A DNA stretch of 52,208 bases from Fomitopsis serialis (lineage: Eukaryota > Basidiomycota > Agaricomycetes > Polyporales > Fomitopsidaceae): assembly GCF_022376445.1 (NCBI RefSeq), contig NW_025955238.1, forward strand, positions 1-52,208, written 5' to 3'. Shown one piece after another: positions 41,200 to 50,588 of the stretch (the stretch's first letter is position 1; every line of letters begins with the position of its first letter). Under the pieces are notes generated by a model. That model was given only the letters and a program-made list of their open reading frames with translations, did not search any database and was not told the origin of the DNA. A program made the translations under genes and the position numbers.

Positions 41200-43764
41200 A
41201 TGGACAAGGCCTCTTCTGTACTCGCTGCCCTCAACGCCGGCAAGATCCCCTCTTCCGCGCAGCTCGCCACCTGGGTCGACGCTGCCCTCGACTCCGCCGT
41301 CCTCCGCGCAGACCCCTCCGCCGACGGCGGCTCGGAGCTCAGCCAGCAAGGCAAGGCCCTCCAGAACGGCCTCCGCGACGTTCTCGTCGCCTGGAAGCAG
41401 CTTGGAGAGAGCAAGAACGGTGGGTAGCTCGTCATTTCTCATCTACGTTTCATACTCATACTTCGTGCCAGGCGACAACCTCCTGCAAGAATCCCTCTGG
41501 CACCTCTCCGCCGCCGACCTCTCCTCCACCACCGCCAACGTCGACGTCGACACCGACCAGGCTCACCGCGACGCCCGCAACCTCGCCCGTGCCCTCCGCA
41601 CGCTCGTCTCCGTCGTCGGCGAGAACATCGCCCAGGAGGGACGCAGCGTCTTCCACGACTTTGCGTCCTTCAGCCGCCTCGCCCTTGCGGACGCCGCAGA
41701 GTACGTTGCTGACGGTGCGCACAAGACTGCCGAAGGGCTGCGCGAGCTCGACAGCCAGGTCGACGCGGGCGAGCGGAACGAGGTCGGGGTGCGGAAGCGC
41801 AAGGCCGACGAGGTGGAGGAGGAAGACCAGGATGCGCGCGCAAAGTTCGAGCGCGGGATGGACAAGACGAAGGTGGTGGGGGGGAAGGCGATCGGTGCGG
41901 GCCAGGCAGCGGTTGATACCGCCGAGGACGTCGCGAACCGCACGACGACGCGTCTGGAGGATGCGTTCAACAAGGTGCGCCTTTTTCACTCCATCGTTCG
42001 GACGAAGAACTCACCTCTCCCCAGATCTGCGACCGTGCGCAAGAGGACGAGCAGTACCACTCTGCCGTCTCCACGCTCTTCGACGTCGCCCACAAGTGGA
42101 TCCACCGCAGCCTCGACAGCGCGGGCGACGTCAACCGGGACACGTCCCTCGAGGCGTTTATCAACGACCCGACGCCAGAGCAGCACCTCCTCCAGGGCAT
42201 CCGCGGGCTGCGCGCAGTGCTCGAGCGGCTCGCGGGCGGGAAGAGCCTCGACGGCCTCTTCGGCGCGGTCCGCGTGTGCGGCGTCGACGTGCAGCAGGAC
42301 GAGAGCATCCGCTCGTGGTGCGACTCCGCGCTCGAGCACGCGCGCAAGTGCGTCGATGAGCAGGGGTACGTGCGGAGCGAGGAGGCGAAGGAGCGGGGCG
42401 AGGCGCTGCGGAGGGAGGGGCGCGAGCTCGCGGACAAGGACTCGGACGAGGGACGGAAGTGGAAGGAAGACGTGGGGGAGTTCCGGCGCGAGGCGGCGGA
42501 GTTTGAGCAGGCGATGGAGCGGGACGAGGAGCTGCGCAAGGTCAGGACGGCTCACCGACAGCTCGGGGACGACATCGAGGAGAGCCTCGTCGTGGCGGGC
42601 AGCGCGGGCTTGCAGACACTCATGGAGAAGGCGCCGTGGTTTTGGCAGGACCTGTTCAACTTCTACCTGCCCAAGGCCGTCGGGATGCTCAAGGACATCC
42701 CGATTCCGAGGTAAGTCTGCGTGCGGAAGCTGTAGCAAAACCCTCACATTCAATGCAGGACGGAATACAAGGACAGCGAGGTCGAGTTCGTGCTCGAGGA
42801 CCTCGACATATCAAGCTTCGGCCTGCTGCCCGGGCACGCGTACATCCGGAACATCACGGACATCGACATCCAGGCGCCGTCGAGCGGGCAGACGAACACC
42901 GCGGTCGGGTCGCTCACGCGGATCTACATCCAGGCGCTGCACCTCGCGCTGCGGGAGGTGAGCTTCTACTACAAGGACAAGACCGCCGCGGTCGGGCCCG
43001 CGGAGTTCACGGGCATGCTCGCGTTCACGCTCCCGCCGCAGGGCATCGACCTGGACGTCGTCGTGCGGAGCATCCCGAACTCGGCGGAGGGCCTGAAGGA
43101 GCGCGCGCGGCGCGGCGGGTTCCTCGAGGTGCAGCGGGTGGAGGCGCGGGTGAGCGAGGACGTGGAGGTGCGCGTCACGGAGAGCAACCACTCGGTGCTC
43201 GTGAGCGTGTTCCGGCCGGTGATGGTAGGGCGGTTCCGGGACGCGCTGCGGGTGGTGCTCGAGCAGCAGGTGCGCGCGGCGATCGAGGCCGCGGACGCGC
43301 TCCTCTGGGATGTGGGCAAGCGCGCGGACGTGTTCGGGGATGCGGGGCTCGGGCGGGGGGCTGCGCTCGTTGCCGGGTTCTGGAGCGAGCTTGGGCACCT
43401 GCGGAAGACCGGCGAGGGTGGGGGCGTGCTGGGCGGGTGGCGCGCGACGGGGACCGGCGTGGTGAAGCGGGACGGGGAGGCGCAGTTCGCGATGGGGGCG
43501 GAACCGCAGGTGTTGGGGGGCGAGAAGCGGGGCCCGAAGGGGACGCTGAGTGAGTCGGTCGCGGAGCGGTATGATCTCGAGGGGAAGAAGGAGGCGGCGG
43601 CGGAGACGGGCGGGCAGCTGAAGGGTGTGGCGGAGCAGGCGAAGGAGGGCGTGAAGGAGGGCGTGAGGAAGGTGCGTGGGTTTGGGGAAGCAGTTGAGAG
43701 GAAGACGGAGGAGGAGCGCGGGAGGGACGGGTGGCAGAGCTCGGCGTTTGACGTGTCTGCGTGA
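41200..43764 (+). CDS. HAM1-like protein (DUF5923/HAM1 N- and C-terminal domain family)
   Basis: Model: join(41200..41419, 41472..41974, 42025..42710, 42759..43764), 804 residues, introns 48-52 bp. The N-terminal half is helical (LATWVDAALDSAVL, GLRDVLVAWKQLGES, HRDARNLARALRTL) with an acidic/basic linker KRKADEVEEEDQDARAKFE. The central part carries FNFYLPKAVGMLKDIPIPRTEY, and DLDISSFGLLPGHAYIRN begins a beta-rich domain like lipid-binding (BPI/SMP-like) folds proposed for this fungal family. The C-terminal tail has repeated amphipathic LEA-like segments (GVAEQAKEGVKEGVRKVRGF). The family is widespread in Agaricomycetes with poorly known function. The strong TATA box suggests high or inducible expression. 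Confidence 0.8.
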
Positions 43765-44025
43765 GCGGCGGGTCTGAGGCTGCGTGCGCGGTTGCGAAAG
43801 GAATGTTGTATTTGTATGGATCATTTGTGTTTGCCGTGTAGCGTAACATACATGTAGCTTTACGCCGTCGCTATTCTTGATCGCAACTCATTTTACCGGA
43901 TTTGGATCGCGTGGTGTTCTGCATTCACGGCTTGTGCTCACGTTTGGGTACTTACCGCTGCTGCATTGTAGCTCGACTGCTTGCGCGTAAGTCCTGGGAC
44001 GTGCGCGTGATTCGTCGTTTTCGAT
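43765..44025. other. 3' flank of the HAM1-like gene
   Basis: About 260 bp, no gene. It ends where the inverted segmental duplication begins. Confidence 0.45.
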
Positions 44026-46020
44026 CCGGGTGGCTGAGGCACTACTGTCATTACTACCACGCAACTACCTAAGATCCTACGTATACAACCACGACGACCG
44101 CTGGGTTGGGTTGTCGCTGCACACGTCAGTTGTAGCTGCTCTTTGCTACCGCGTGTCTGTGCTAATCGCCTGCAGCTCATTCTTGACGACAGGATGCAAT
44201 CTCACCGTGACGCATCGGAACGTTGAACGAAGACGTGTGGTCCATCATCCTATCGTTCGTCCAGCTGGACGACGCTCGCAGTCTTTCCCTCACGTCTCGA
44301 GCTATCCACCCCATCGCCAGGTGTATCGTCCTGTCGCGTGCTGAGACGTCTCGGCCGGGTCATTTCACGAAGATCTGTACCTTCATGCTAGGCGATTCTC
44401 GCTCTCGTGCCTCCTGGTTGCGTGAACTCGACGTACAGTATTACGCCCTGATGGACCCGTCACCCTTCACGCGTCACGTCCAAGCCACTGTGCGAACTGC
44501 TGGCAGATCTCCTTGGTGCGGCACGAAACCTCCGCGTACTGCACCTCACCTCCGTAGATGCTTTGCTCGAAGTGGAACCACGCATCGGCGACGCTCTCAT
44601 ATCGTTAGAGGGCCTAAAGCATATTAACTTCCATATCATCTCATCTGGTACCCTCCACGTCGCCGAACAGATGAGGAGCCGACCAACAACTGTGGCGCTC
44701 TCGTTTGTCCCAGGAATCTCGCTCCTTGACAACCTCGTCACTCTGAGCCATCTCGACTTACTCCGCGACGTGCACACGGTGAAGCTATATAGCTTGCCAG
44801 AGCCGTCCCGGCACCGGGATTTGGCTGTCGAGCACTTTGCGCTCGGGCAGCTTGGACAGCTGCCTGCTGTGCGTGAGGCCCGCCTGTGCGAGCCATTGCC
44901 ATTGTTCCATATCTTCCCCAACATGCAGACACTGTGTGCGAGCAACGAGCTCAGCCAACTCACACCGCAAAAATGGATGTGGCCAGCATCTGTGCCTCTC
45001 GTGGACGTTTCCATCGATTTCGAGGACCTGGTCCATTTTACGAGAGCGCCAATTCGTCGACTCTACCTGTATGAGTACAGTTCACCTGATCATACCCTTG
45101 ATCAACTCGCCAGCACCTTGCAATCTGCAAGACCCATTTGTCTATCATTCGTCTTCTACGAGGTGGGCCGCATGGAAAACGACCCCCTCCGCAACTGGGC
45201 TGGTGTGTTCCAGACGATCCTTTGCTCTCAGGGGCACCTGCGGTACCTCGAAGCTACATTTGATTGCACATATGTACACGGTGACAACAGCCTATCACCG
45301 TGGATGGCAGTGCGTCCGAGTGAACCGTCTCACCTGCTCACACTGATGGTTTCCCCTGTTAGGAATGGTTCCTCCCAGTCATTGCCCAGTCCAACGGCGA
45401 CTCCAGCCTCCTATGTATGCGACTCAACTTCAGAGTCATGGTCAACCGCCTAACACATGCCCGTGTGCCATCCCTATCGCACTCGACCCTACAAGACGCT
45501 GCTCAACGAGTGGCGCGACATGTGCCTTCGGTCAAGTTCATATGTATTGCCATGGAGCCCGACTACCCTGAGGATCAGCACCTCGAGGTACGCACTTGGT
45601 GGCGCGTGCATATGGATGCAGGCCAATAACGTGTAGAGAGTATAACAAACGAGGCTGGCGAGCGGCTGGAGCATTACATGCGCTCTGCGGACTTCGAGCG
45701 GAAGTTATCATTGGACGGATTCAGTCTCACTGGTGCTTAGGGTACACGTCTCTAAAATTGGCCATCTCACGGCCTTCGAGCCAGTGTGTATACGCATAAT
45801 CACTAGATGCATGATGCTCTCGCTATTCTGAACACACCAATAATGGCGGACGACACGCTCGCCGCCGAATTTATGCTACGCACCACGCTGATTGACCATC
45901 ACGAAGCTTTCTCAGTTTCTGCCCCGATGGACTATCGCTCTTCCGAGCTTCTACGATCTCGCCGTCCTCCATGTCCTCCGACGCGCCGGACACACGCTCA
46001 TGGTCGATCCGCACATAAAA
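44026..46020. repeat. Segmental duplication, copy 2 (inverted relative to 31.82-33.80 kb)
   Basis: Contains the second copy of the F-box gene with its flanks. Similarity ends near CACGCTCAT at about 46006-46014, whereas the 31.8-kb copy goes on, after about 11 bases, into an LSm6 fragment. Here the matching LSm6 fragment is about 850 bp further on (46.86 kb). Confidence 0.8.
44194..45740 (+). pseudogene. F-box/leucine-rich protein, family member 2, decayed
   Basis: Nearly identical in layout to member 1 (32112-33661). The ATG at 44194 is followed within ten codons by a TGA, because about two extra bases occur before the conserved LNEDVW. A seven-base insertion around 44465-44475 (TCACGCG repeated) shifts the frame again before the SVDALLEVEPRI segment. 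In the last exon a Gln codon has become TAA (45627-45629) within CMDAGQQRVES. The remaining blocks, such as DVWSIILSFVQLDDARSLSL and SADFERKLSLDGFSLTGA, are well preserved, so the decay is recent. Confidence 0.85.
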
Positions 46021-46261
46021 GCGGGTGGCCTACGGGGGGAAACGCACGATCAATTAGCACAGGCGCAAGGAAAAGAAGATACCTGACGCATATGCATCCG
46101 GACGCAAGCAATGCGCCCAGAACTGCCTCCAGAATTCGGCAACGTCCGCCCTCTTCACCAGCTCGTCCTTCACTCGCCTCGTCATCTTATGTACTCCGAC
46201 CCTCGTGCTTCATGTCACTACAAAGCAAAGTAGCCATGGTCCCGACATTACAGGCCTAGAC

Positions 46262-46672
46262 GTAGAACGCAAGTACTCACAAATGGCCGAGGAACCCCAT
46301 CATGTTGAACCACCGGCAGTCGAGCGGGCATTGGAAATCGTTGCCCTCTCGCCGGAGCGGGAGGCTCACCTTCAAGCTTCAAGGCTTCGGCGGCGGCAGT
46401 TGCGCCGCCTTTTTCTCCCGCTCCCACTCCCGCTTACGCCTCCGTTTCTCTTGCCTCGCGCGGTCTTTCTGGAAGTCCTTGTCAGTGAGCACAGCCCGGG
46501 GTTTGATCGTGACGGAGAGTCTCGACGGAAGGTTCAGTATCCCACTCCATTTCCGTTACAGGGCGAGTGCATGACGAATAGAGTACACGGTTGTGATACA
46601 TCTTCAGCCTCAGTGTTCCGTCTTGCTCAGACGCGACAGAAATAGCAAGGGTGATAGCCATGTCGCGTCGCT
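46262..46672 (-). pseudogene. Unassigned coding-like segment
   Basis: The minus strand reads MAITLAISVASEQDGTLRLK (from about 46672) and, in another frame, LSVTIKPRAVLTDKDFQKDR followed by a basic helix RQEKRRRKREWEREKKAAQ and stop (about 46345). Codon composition and the strongly charged helix look protein-coding, but a frame change is needed and I do not recognise the protein. It may be a remnant 3' part of the gene at 47.3-48.8 kb or of another gene. Confidence 0.35.
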
Positions 46673-46709
46673 CGACCATAAGGACATTGTCTTGTCCGAT
46701 TAAAGCGGC

Positions 46710-46904
46710 TCAGAGGCCGAGATACACGGCACTGCGAGATTGAGCGGACGTGAGCGGGTTAGAGTCCGAGTCCGAACGGGAGCACAGACCGTTGTTGCCG
46801 CGAATGAACGCATCACCATAGCGATTGTAGAGGATGCTGGCGACGTGTTCCTCGGTATGCTCAAGGGCCATGTTCATGTACCCGTCCAGGCTCGTTGAAA
46901 GAAC
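46710..46904 (-). pseudogene. LSm6 3'-exon fragment, longer copy
   Basis: Encodes VLSTSLDGYMNMALEHTEEH then VASILYNRYGDAFIRGNN, unmistakably the second half of the U6 snRNA-associated protein LSm6, and ends in TGA 46710-46712 after an atypical tail (GLCSRSDSDSN..). The N-terminal third (the 'GKPVxVRLNSGxDYRG' part) is missing upstream. The splice acceptor base preceding VLST is altered (ACAAG against ACAGG at 31.76 kb). It is an isolated exon with no functional gene around it. Confidence 0.7.
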
Positions 46905-46959
46905 ACTTGTCCGGTCGGCCAGGCTACACGACCACGGACTTGATCAAACTTTAAAAGGC

Positions 46960-47215
46960 ATATACGACGATTGACTCACCTTCCCAACACCGTTGGGCAT
47001 GGAGGCGACGGCAACTTAGTGCCCCGCCCCTACCTGGATGGCCACTGCAGCGTCTGAGAGGACCATGGCGCTATCATCGGCCTCGATCTTGTTGGTTTTC
47101 ACCGATACGACGATGCCGTCGGCGGGTAGGAGGTCGGCGACGAATATCCCCAGATAGGTGCCGACCCACCGCGACCAAGCATTGTTCCCACCTGTAGAGT
47201 CGAGCTAGCCACAAT
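46960..47215 (-). other. Coding-like segment downstream of the 439-aa gene
   Basis: One minus-strand frame reads GGNNAWSRWVGTYLGIFVAD, LLPADGIVVSVKTNKIEADD and SAMVLSDAAVAIQ, then a possible GT donor. It may be a further exon of the upstream gene, but the phase at the only good acceptor (CTCTACAG, about 47201-47208) does not match its last exon. Left unassigned. Confidence 0.35.
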
Positions 47216-47276
47216 ACAAATTCGTTCTGCGAGACATCATACTATACAGATGTTCATGCACACCGGAGCCTCACCG

Positions 47277-48818
47277 TCACTGATACAACGCGATGCGAAA
47301 GAGCCCGTCTTCATAGTACGGACGATCACGGGCGTTAGCATGAAAGATCATCTCCGCCCCTTGCGCACCGCCCCCAATTACGCAGCCCACGTACATTGCA
47401 CCCGTCGACAGACTGGTTATGGTGCCATCGCAGAAGATATCGATGGCCCCAGTGATGTCGCGAACGCGGATTTTGTTGAATCGATCGTGTAGCAGACCAG
47501 CCATGGCGCGCGGGGTACTGTTGAGGGAACGATATCTCTTGATGATCGACTTGACACAGGCTCGAAAGCGGAGGTAGGCCTCAGGAGGTGAGGTGAGAGG
47601 CATTCCATTAGCCTCCAGCAAGCGCTATAGTAGATGGTTCAGTTGCAATAGACAGGTAATAGATGGGAACGTACGTACCATGAAATGATAGTCCTCTTGC
47701 CAGTGATCGAAATTCGAGCCATCACGAACACGCGTCTTGAACCTGTCGAAGTCGCGGCGTTGGTAGAATAGCAAGCAAACCTCAACGCTAGGCCAGACAT
47801 TGTCTCCCTGCAAGACACTGGTCTTGAAGCTGACGTCAGGGTCAGGCTGTTGGCTGGGAAGCCCGGCGACCAGCACGATGAAGAACCCTACAAGGGATCG
47901 AGTCAAGGCCAGAGCAATCTAGCACACATCGTCAGTGATGCGAATACATATGAAGGTAGGTGAGACCCACCTTGCGTGTCTGGTAGAGAAACTCCTCGCG
48001 TGACTGGGTCACCAAGCACATGAAGATGTCCGAGTTGTTGGGCTCGTATTCCGGCTCACCTTCGTGGCCGATGTCGAGCGTGATTGACGCATAGTTGAGG
48101 CGAAACTGGACATCGGAGTTGGTGATCACTCTCTTTGCAGATACAACCGGCTTGACAGATACGAGGGGATCGGTACACATGAATAGAGCGAACCGCATGC
48201 GGTCTGCAATTTGAACCGAGAAGTCCTCGTCGAAGGTCGGTGCAATGGCCACGACCTCGTTGGCCTGGACGAAGAGGTCTGCTCTGCCACAGAAGGCTCA
48301 GCACAAGAAGCGCGATCATACAAACCCATACTCACCTCATGCAGCGCAAGAACGCTACCCAACGCCCATAAACTCCCCCTTCTAGCTCCCACTGCCACGC
48401 CTGTTCCAGCACGTCCAGTAGGAGCCGGTATGAATCCGAATTCATCCCGATCATATGCTACCCAAGAGGTCACGATCAAAGACATATCCCATACACAAAC
48501 GCGAGCCGAATGGGATCATACCTTTGTAACGAATCCACGTCGGCCTTTATCTACCCACTCCTTCCACAAGTGCCAGATGTCGTTGAAATACCCGTGCAGC
48601 GCATCGATGGGTTCGGTCGTTCCACCGTTCTCCTTCATCCGAGCCCAGAACTGTAATGGTATATCGTACGCATCGAGAGAAGTGTCGCTTGTTGCAGGCC
48701 ATGACGTGTTCGTGGAACTCGGAGGCGTGCCGGGCGCTGTGCCAGAGTCCGAGTCCGAGGAGGGAGGCGTAGCATGTTCTGAGTACGCAGTGGTATCGGA
48801 TGAGAGGTGTTCAGACAT
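47277..48818 (-). CDS. Hypothetical protein, five exons, family not recognised
   Basis: Model: complement(join(47277..47624, 47679..47918, 47971..48283, 48336..48457, 48522..48818)), 439 residues, introns 52-64 bp, every splice phase consistent. The N-terminus is Ser/Thr/Pro-rich and looks disordered (HATPPSSDSDSGTAPGTPPS), then DALHGYFNDIWHLWKEWVDK. The folded part has SDSYRLLLDVLEQAWQWELE, FDEDFSVQIADRMRFALF, LNYASITLDIGHEGEPEYEP, a single hydrophobic stretch ALTRSLVGFFIVLVAGLP, and a Gly-rich end GAMYVGCVIGGGAQGAEMIF. No known motif is evident. Consistent splicing and periodicity argue for a real gene. It diverges from F-box member 3 with 213 bp between starts. Confidence 0.7.
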
Positions 48819-49031
48819 CGGTGGCTGCGTGCGCCGTGGATGGTGGTCAACAGCGGCACGCGCATGTGATCTCGTTCCCGGTGGGCAGTGGCTCGAGCTC
48901 TCGGCCACACAGATCCGACGCTACAACCACGACAGCCAGCTTGTCCCTGTACTCGTTGTTCATAGGTGCGCTTTGCCGTCTCGTCTTGAGACTGTACCAA
49001 TCACTGCTCTTAGCTCGTTCTTGACAACGGA
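48819..49031. promoter_or_regulatory. Divergent intergenic region, 439-aa gene / F-box member 3
   Basis: 213 bp serve both genes. The part next to the F-box gene (AGCTCGTTCTTGACAACGGA, 49011-49030) is shared with the duplicated family members (AGCTCATTCTTGACGACAGG, 44174-44193), so it is family 5' sequence, perhaps a 5' UTR. Confidence 0.5.
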
Positions 49032-50588
49032 ATGCAAACTCACTGTGATGCACCTCGGTTGGACGAGGACGTGTGGTTCATGATCGTGTCTCTCGTCTCT
49101 CCCAACACAGCGCGGAATCTTTCGCTCGTCTCCCGACATATCCACCTCGTGGCTAGGCGTGCAGTCCTCTCGCGCGCGGAGCCATCTCAACCAGGTCAAT
49201 TGGTGAAGATATGCTCGTACATGCTCGACAACCCTTGTCATCGCGCCTGCTGGCTGCGTGAACTGCGCATACACAAGTTCGCCCTGCGGCTCCCTTATGC
49301 CGATTCCCGCGAGATGGGGCGTGCGCGTAGGTCGCTCATCGTCCAGCTGGCAAGTCTCCTTACTGCAGCGCAAGACCTCCGCGTCCTAGTCTTCCCTTTG
49401 CTGGAATTGATGCTCGAACTGGAACCACGTCTCGGCGACGCTCTCATCACATTGGAGCGCCTCCACTCCGTCGCCCTCGAAGACGTCGCGTCTTGTGCTA
49501 TGGAAGTGGCGAGCAGGATGAAGAGTTATCCGTCAGAAGTTACCTTCGCGTTCGCATCAGAAATCTCAGTCCCGCAGAACTTTGTCACTTTGAGTCGTCT
49601 TCCCTTGCTCCGGAACGCGCATGCGGTGGTCCTTGACTCAGTCTGCCTCCCGGTCAAGGGTCCCCCGGGCTCCCAGCTTCAGCTCGGTGACCTCGGCCAA
49701 CATCCTACTGTGCGCGAGGTCCGCCTCTACCGTTGCGGCGCGCTTCCGATACCGCACCTCTTTCCTAACATCGAGACACTCCACTTTCACGACCAACACT
49801 ATTCTAGCGATTTCACTCCGCAGAGGTGGACGTGGCCGGCGTCCAAGCCTCTAGTCCATCTTACAGCTTCGCTCGATCAGCTCCAATGCTTTACAAGCGT
49901 GCCAGTCCGTCGTCTGTACCTTCACTGGCAATACGCACCCAATGTGGATGGCTTATTGAGTGCTCTCCTGTCCATTCGGCCCATTCTCTTGTCCTTTCAG
50001 CTGGACGGTCAAGAGAGCCTCTGGGCCGCTCTACTCCGAGAGATGCTTGGCCCGGCAGGGCGTCTGCGGCATCTGGAAATCACTGCTCAGTGCAGCACTA
50101 CTAGAAGGGGATGTTTAATAACTCCGCTTATGGTGCGTCCGATCGTGTGTACGTACCACCGTCCAGTCCTATTGACCGTTCTTTCCTGCCAGGATTGGCT
50201 CCTGCCGGTGATTGCAAAGTCTAGCCTCGTCTGCGTGAGGCTCGGCTTCTACGATAGCGATGCTATGTCAATGTACCAACAACCAGAACAACGGCACAAA
50301 TTGAAAACGAGCACACCGGCACTTAATATCGCCCAGCAGGTCGCAGCTCGTGTTCCGTCGCTCAAATACATCTGTGTCGCCATGGAGGCGCGCTCGTACG
50401 ATTCGCGTCAGTACCATAGACGGGTCCTCGAGGGATGTACGTGGTGGCGGGTGCACGGCAACGCGGCGGGCCGGCGAAGCGTGCAGAATATATCAAACGA
50501 GGCGGGTGAGCGGGTGGAGGACTACATGGGCTCTGCGGACTTCGAGCGGAAGTTGTCATTGGACGGCTTCGTTCTCACCGGTTCGTAG
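49032..50588 (+). CDS. F-box/leucine-rich protein, family member 3
   Basis: 518 residues uninterrupted from ATG 49032 to TAG 50586-50588. It starts MQTHCDAPRLDEDVWFMIVS, with an F-box (NLSLVSRHIHLVARRAVLSR) and a Leu-rich body (RHLEITAQCSTTRRGCLI). It ends SADFERKLSLDGFVLTGS, like members 1 and 2. A possible 48-bp in-frame intron (GTGTGTACGT...CTGCCAG, about 50144-50191) would give 502 residues; both readings keep the frame. It is clearly more diverged from members 1 and 2 than they are from each other. Probable SCF adaptor, target unknown. Confidence 0.8.
   Translation: MQTHCDAPRLDEDVWFMIVSLVSPNTARNLSLVSRHIHLVARRAVLSRAEPSQPGQLVKICSYMLDNPCHRACWLRELRIHKFALRLPYADSREMGRARRSLIVQLASLLTAAQDLRVLVFPLLELMLELEPRLGDALITLERLHSVALEDVASCAMEVASRMKSYPSEVTFAFASEISVPQNFVTLSRLPLLRNAHAVVLDSVCLPVKGPPGSQLQLGDLGQHPTVREVRLYRCGALPIPHLFPNIETLHFHDQHYSSDFTPQRWTWPASKPLVHLTASLDQLQCFTSVPVRRLYLHWQYAPNVDGLLSALLSIRPILLSFQLDGQESLWAALLREMLGPAGRLRHLEITAQCSTTRRGCLITPLMVRPIVCTYHRPVLLTVLSCQDWLLPVIAKSSLVCVRLGFYDSDAMSMYQQPEQRHKLKTSTPALNIAQQVAARVPSLKYICVAMEARSYDSRQYHRRVLEGCTWWRVHGNAAGRRSVQNISNEAGERVEDYMGSADFERKLSLDGFVLTGS

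Noticed and set aside
42811..43824. 337-codon ORF antisense to the HAM1-like last exon
   Set aside because: Antisense shadow in high-GC DNA; the plus-strand exon fits a four-exon gene with correct splice phases.
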